From contig JALZUQ010000010.1 of assembly GCA_023301465.1 (NCBI GenBank), positions 51,344 through 115,343 on the forward strand: DNA of 64,000 nucleotides. The letters are read 5' to 3'. Source of the DNA: Oligoflexales bacterium (GTDB lineage Bacteria; Bdellovibrionota_B; Oligoflexia; Oligoflexales; JALZUQ01). Below the pieces are notes generated by a model. It did no database searches and had not been told where the DNA came from. It worked only from the letters and a program-made list of their open reading frames with translations. Below are positions 63,976-64,000 of the stretch, in pieces. The stretch's first letter is position 1. Every line of letters begins with the position of its first letter. Both the position numbers and the translations under genes were made by a program.

Positions 63976-64000
63976 AATCGCCTAACTACAGACCTAACAT

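Noticed and set aside
1..64000. tRNA, rRNA, CRISPR array, transposase, integrase or prophage genes
   Set aside because: I looked through all intergenic regions and protein products and found no such pattern.

Overview
The window is AT-rich, gene-dense chromosomal DNA from a Gram-negative bacterium, most likely a Bdellovibrionota/Oligoflexia-type organism (Bdellovibrio or Bacteriovorax relatives). This rests on combined content, not on a marker gene: many lipoproteins and outer-membrane beta-barrels, a System I (Ccm) cytochrome c pathway, an MsbA-type exporter, an FHA-GGDEF diguanylate cyclase with the architecture of Bdellovibrio DgcB, an exported L,D-transpeptidase and a large metzincin lipoprotein. 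There is no rRNA, tRNA, CRISPR array, prophage or recognisable insertion sequence.

Layout. 1-7,250 is accessory: the end of a tandem DM13 protein, a SulP transporter, exported proteins of unknown function, a frameshifted two-repeat protein, a dispersed intergenic repeat, a 25-nt perfect palindrome and a DUF4258/HTH toxin-antitoxin pair. 7,250-12,000 holds udp, a YceI protein and a ccmF-ccmH-ccmI-like cluster. 12,200-18,830 holds mtaB, a hot-dog thioesterase, a nitronate monooxygenase, an exported alpha/beta-hydrolase-like protein, a twice-frameshifted pseudogene and a cystathionine beta-synthase-type enzyme. 18,850-32,117 is one long minus-strand run: DUF2853, a DsbA-like oxidoreductase, an L,D-transpeptidase, an RluA-type synthase, an IspZ-like membrane protein, then a five-gene exported cluster (two beta-barrels, a 1,395-residue zinc metalloprotease, a lipoprotein, a secreted protein).

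32,360-39,000 holds trmL-hisC, a von Willebrand A lipoprotein, a tiny lipoprotein, an MsbA-like exporter and rmuC. 39,228-46,321 is a tightly overlapping plus-strand unit: FHA-GGDEF cyclase, lipoprotein, membrane-anchored gluzincin-like protease, TldD, TldE, YihY. 47,053-53,891 is a minus-strand unit joining four thiol-redox proteins to polyphosphate kinase: a thioredoxin (CAPC) fused to an outer-membrane beta-barrel, a TlpA-like lipoprotein, a small exported protein with a DsbD-alpha-like Cys pair, and a DsbD-like membrane hub. 54,180-63,975 is mostly housekeeping (deoxynucleoside kinase, mutY, ubiE, tyrS, greA, hutI), then an HTH regulator and a second VWA lipoprotein.

The best candidate for an undescribed system is the 49,255-53,891 redox unit, which looks able to pass reducing equivalents from the cytoplasm through the inner membrane and periplasm to a thioredoxin tethered to an outer-membrane barrel. 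The second is the cyclic-di-GMP/protease unit at 39,228-46,321. Decayed or frameshifted genes cluster among the exported proteins (2,966; 16,655; 35,475), which suggests turnover of surface functions. All calls come from reading the sequence and from family knowledge; no search was run.
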